From Desulfurivibrio dismutans (GTDB lineage Bacteria; Desulfobacterota; Desulfobulbia; Desulfobulbales; Desulfurivibrionaceae): DNA of 64,000 bases. A program made the translations under genes and the position numbers. This document shows positions 63,675 to 64,000 of this stretch, in pieces (the first letter of the stretch is position 1; each line of letters begins with the position of its first letter). The DNA lies in assembly GCF_029210385.1 (NCBI RefSeq), contig NZ_JARGDQ010000001.1, positions 310,001 through 374,000 of the forward strand, read 5' to 3'. The notes under the pieces were generated by a model. It was not told the origin of the DNA and searched no databases. It saw nothing but the letters and a program-made list of their open reading frames with translations.

Positions 63675-64000
63675 ATTAAGGGAAGACGCAAAGAGCCGGA
63701 AAAAAAGGAAGTTCGGGCCAGAACCAATCAGCAGATCCGTTGTGATGAGGTGCGGCTGATTGATGAGGACGGCGCTCAGCTGGGGCTTATGACGCCCCGG
63801 GAGGCCCTGATGAAGGCGGAAGAAAGCGGGTTGGACCTGGTGGAGGTTTCCCCCACCGCCAAACCCCCGGTTTGTCGGATCATGGATTACGGCAAATACC
63901 GCTATGAGTTGAGCAAAAAACAGCAGGACGCCAAGAAAAAACAGGCGGTGGTCGAGGTCAAGGAAATCAAATTGCGACCCAAGACCGAAAAACACGACCT
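63675..64000 (+). CDS. infC: Translation initiation factor IF-3 (AUU start, 3' end beyond window)
   Basis: Discriminates against non-canonical start codons on the 30S subunit. From ATT at 63675 the frame reads 108 codons to the edge. IF-3 signatures include [17 protein letters not shown], the [20 protein letters not shown] segment and [20 protein letters not shown] lies about 10 bp upstream and no ATG or GTG is available between them. The AUU start is the conserved autoregulatory feature of infC: scarce IF-3 lets ribosomes use it. Confidence 0.95.
   Translation, partial: MKGRRKEPEKKEVRARTNQQIRCDEVRLIDEDGAQLGLMTPREALMKAEESGLDLVEVSPTAKPPVCRIMDYGKYRYELSKKQQDAKKKQAVVEVKEIKLRPKTEKHD

Noticed and set aside
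63497-63679. 60-codon plus-strand open frame before infC
   Set aside because: It is Arg/Cys/Trp-rich with no ribosome-binding site and lies in the infC leader.

Overview
The window is a high-GC bacterial chromosome segment. Conserved synteny (lysS-lolCE-lolD-bamA, tig-clpP-clpX-lon, mlaEFDAC, yceD-rpmF-plsX-fabH, rpiB-glyA-nrdR-rib-nusB, dnaX-ybaB-recR), diderm envelope genes, a UGA-containing HesB-like selenoprotein gene and a ferredoxin-fused EtfA point to an anaerobic Desulfobacterota (former Deltaproteobacteria), plausibly a Desulfobulbales/Desulfurivibrio-like organism. The lineage is inferred from remembered gene orders, not from a search.

Layout. 1-6520 (minus strand): lysS, a LolC/E permease, lolD and bamA form an outer-membrane biogenesis cluster; bamA runs off the left edge within a codon or so of its end. 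6806-7888: a short MetE-like protein. 8321-14382: tRNA-Leu(UAG), tig, clpP, clpX, lon, tRNA-Val(UAC), tRNA-Asp(GUC). 14524-19281: mlaE, F, D, A, C, then a cNMP-binding-fold protein and a small membrane protein. 19349-27908: yceD, rpmF, plsX, fabH, an acyl-CoA dehydrogenase, etfB, ferredoxin-etfA, fabG, acpP, fabF; no fabD is present and the dehydrogenase/ETF block sits where it would be expected. 27905-34876: rpiB, glyA, dCMP deaminase, nrdR, ribD, ribE, ribBA, ribH, nusB. 34934-43091: ftsK, a small unknown gene, a PHP phosphoesterase, an unknown minus-strand gene, a UvrD/PcrA helicase, folC, an HNH protein. 43082-47374 (minus): a PAS/GAF/GGDEF/EAL protein and pfkA. 47623-48678: the selenoprotein and AMMECR1.

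48832-56462 is a 7.6-kb integrative element in the 3' end of tRNA-Leu(UAA). It is bounded by 58-bp direct repeats (one mismatch) and carries, all on the minus strand, a tyrosine integrase, an AlpA-like regulator, a primase/helicase-like protein and seven to eight genes I cannot assign. It contains two internal repeat systems: a GTAAGCA heptamer, including three pairs at 11-bp pitch (both ends and an internal gap), and iteron-like TGTTCCGC octamers in and after the primase gene, with the same core as an inverted repeat near the regulator promoter. It looks like a replicating phage satellite or integrative mobilizable element without recognisable packaging or conjugation genes, and is the best candidate here for an undescribed system.

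56688-64000: a compact orphan flagellin, tRNA-Ser(GGA), the SRP RNA, dnaX-ybaB-recR, tRNA-Val(GAC), thrS, and infC starting on AUU and truncated by the right edge. A family of roughly 100-bp imperfect palindromes (ends GTTCAGCAG...CTGCTGAAC) recurs in at least four intergenic positions across the window.
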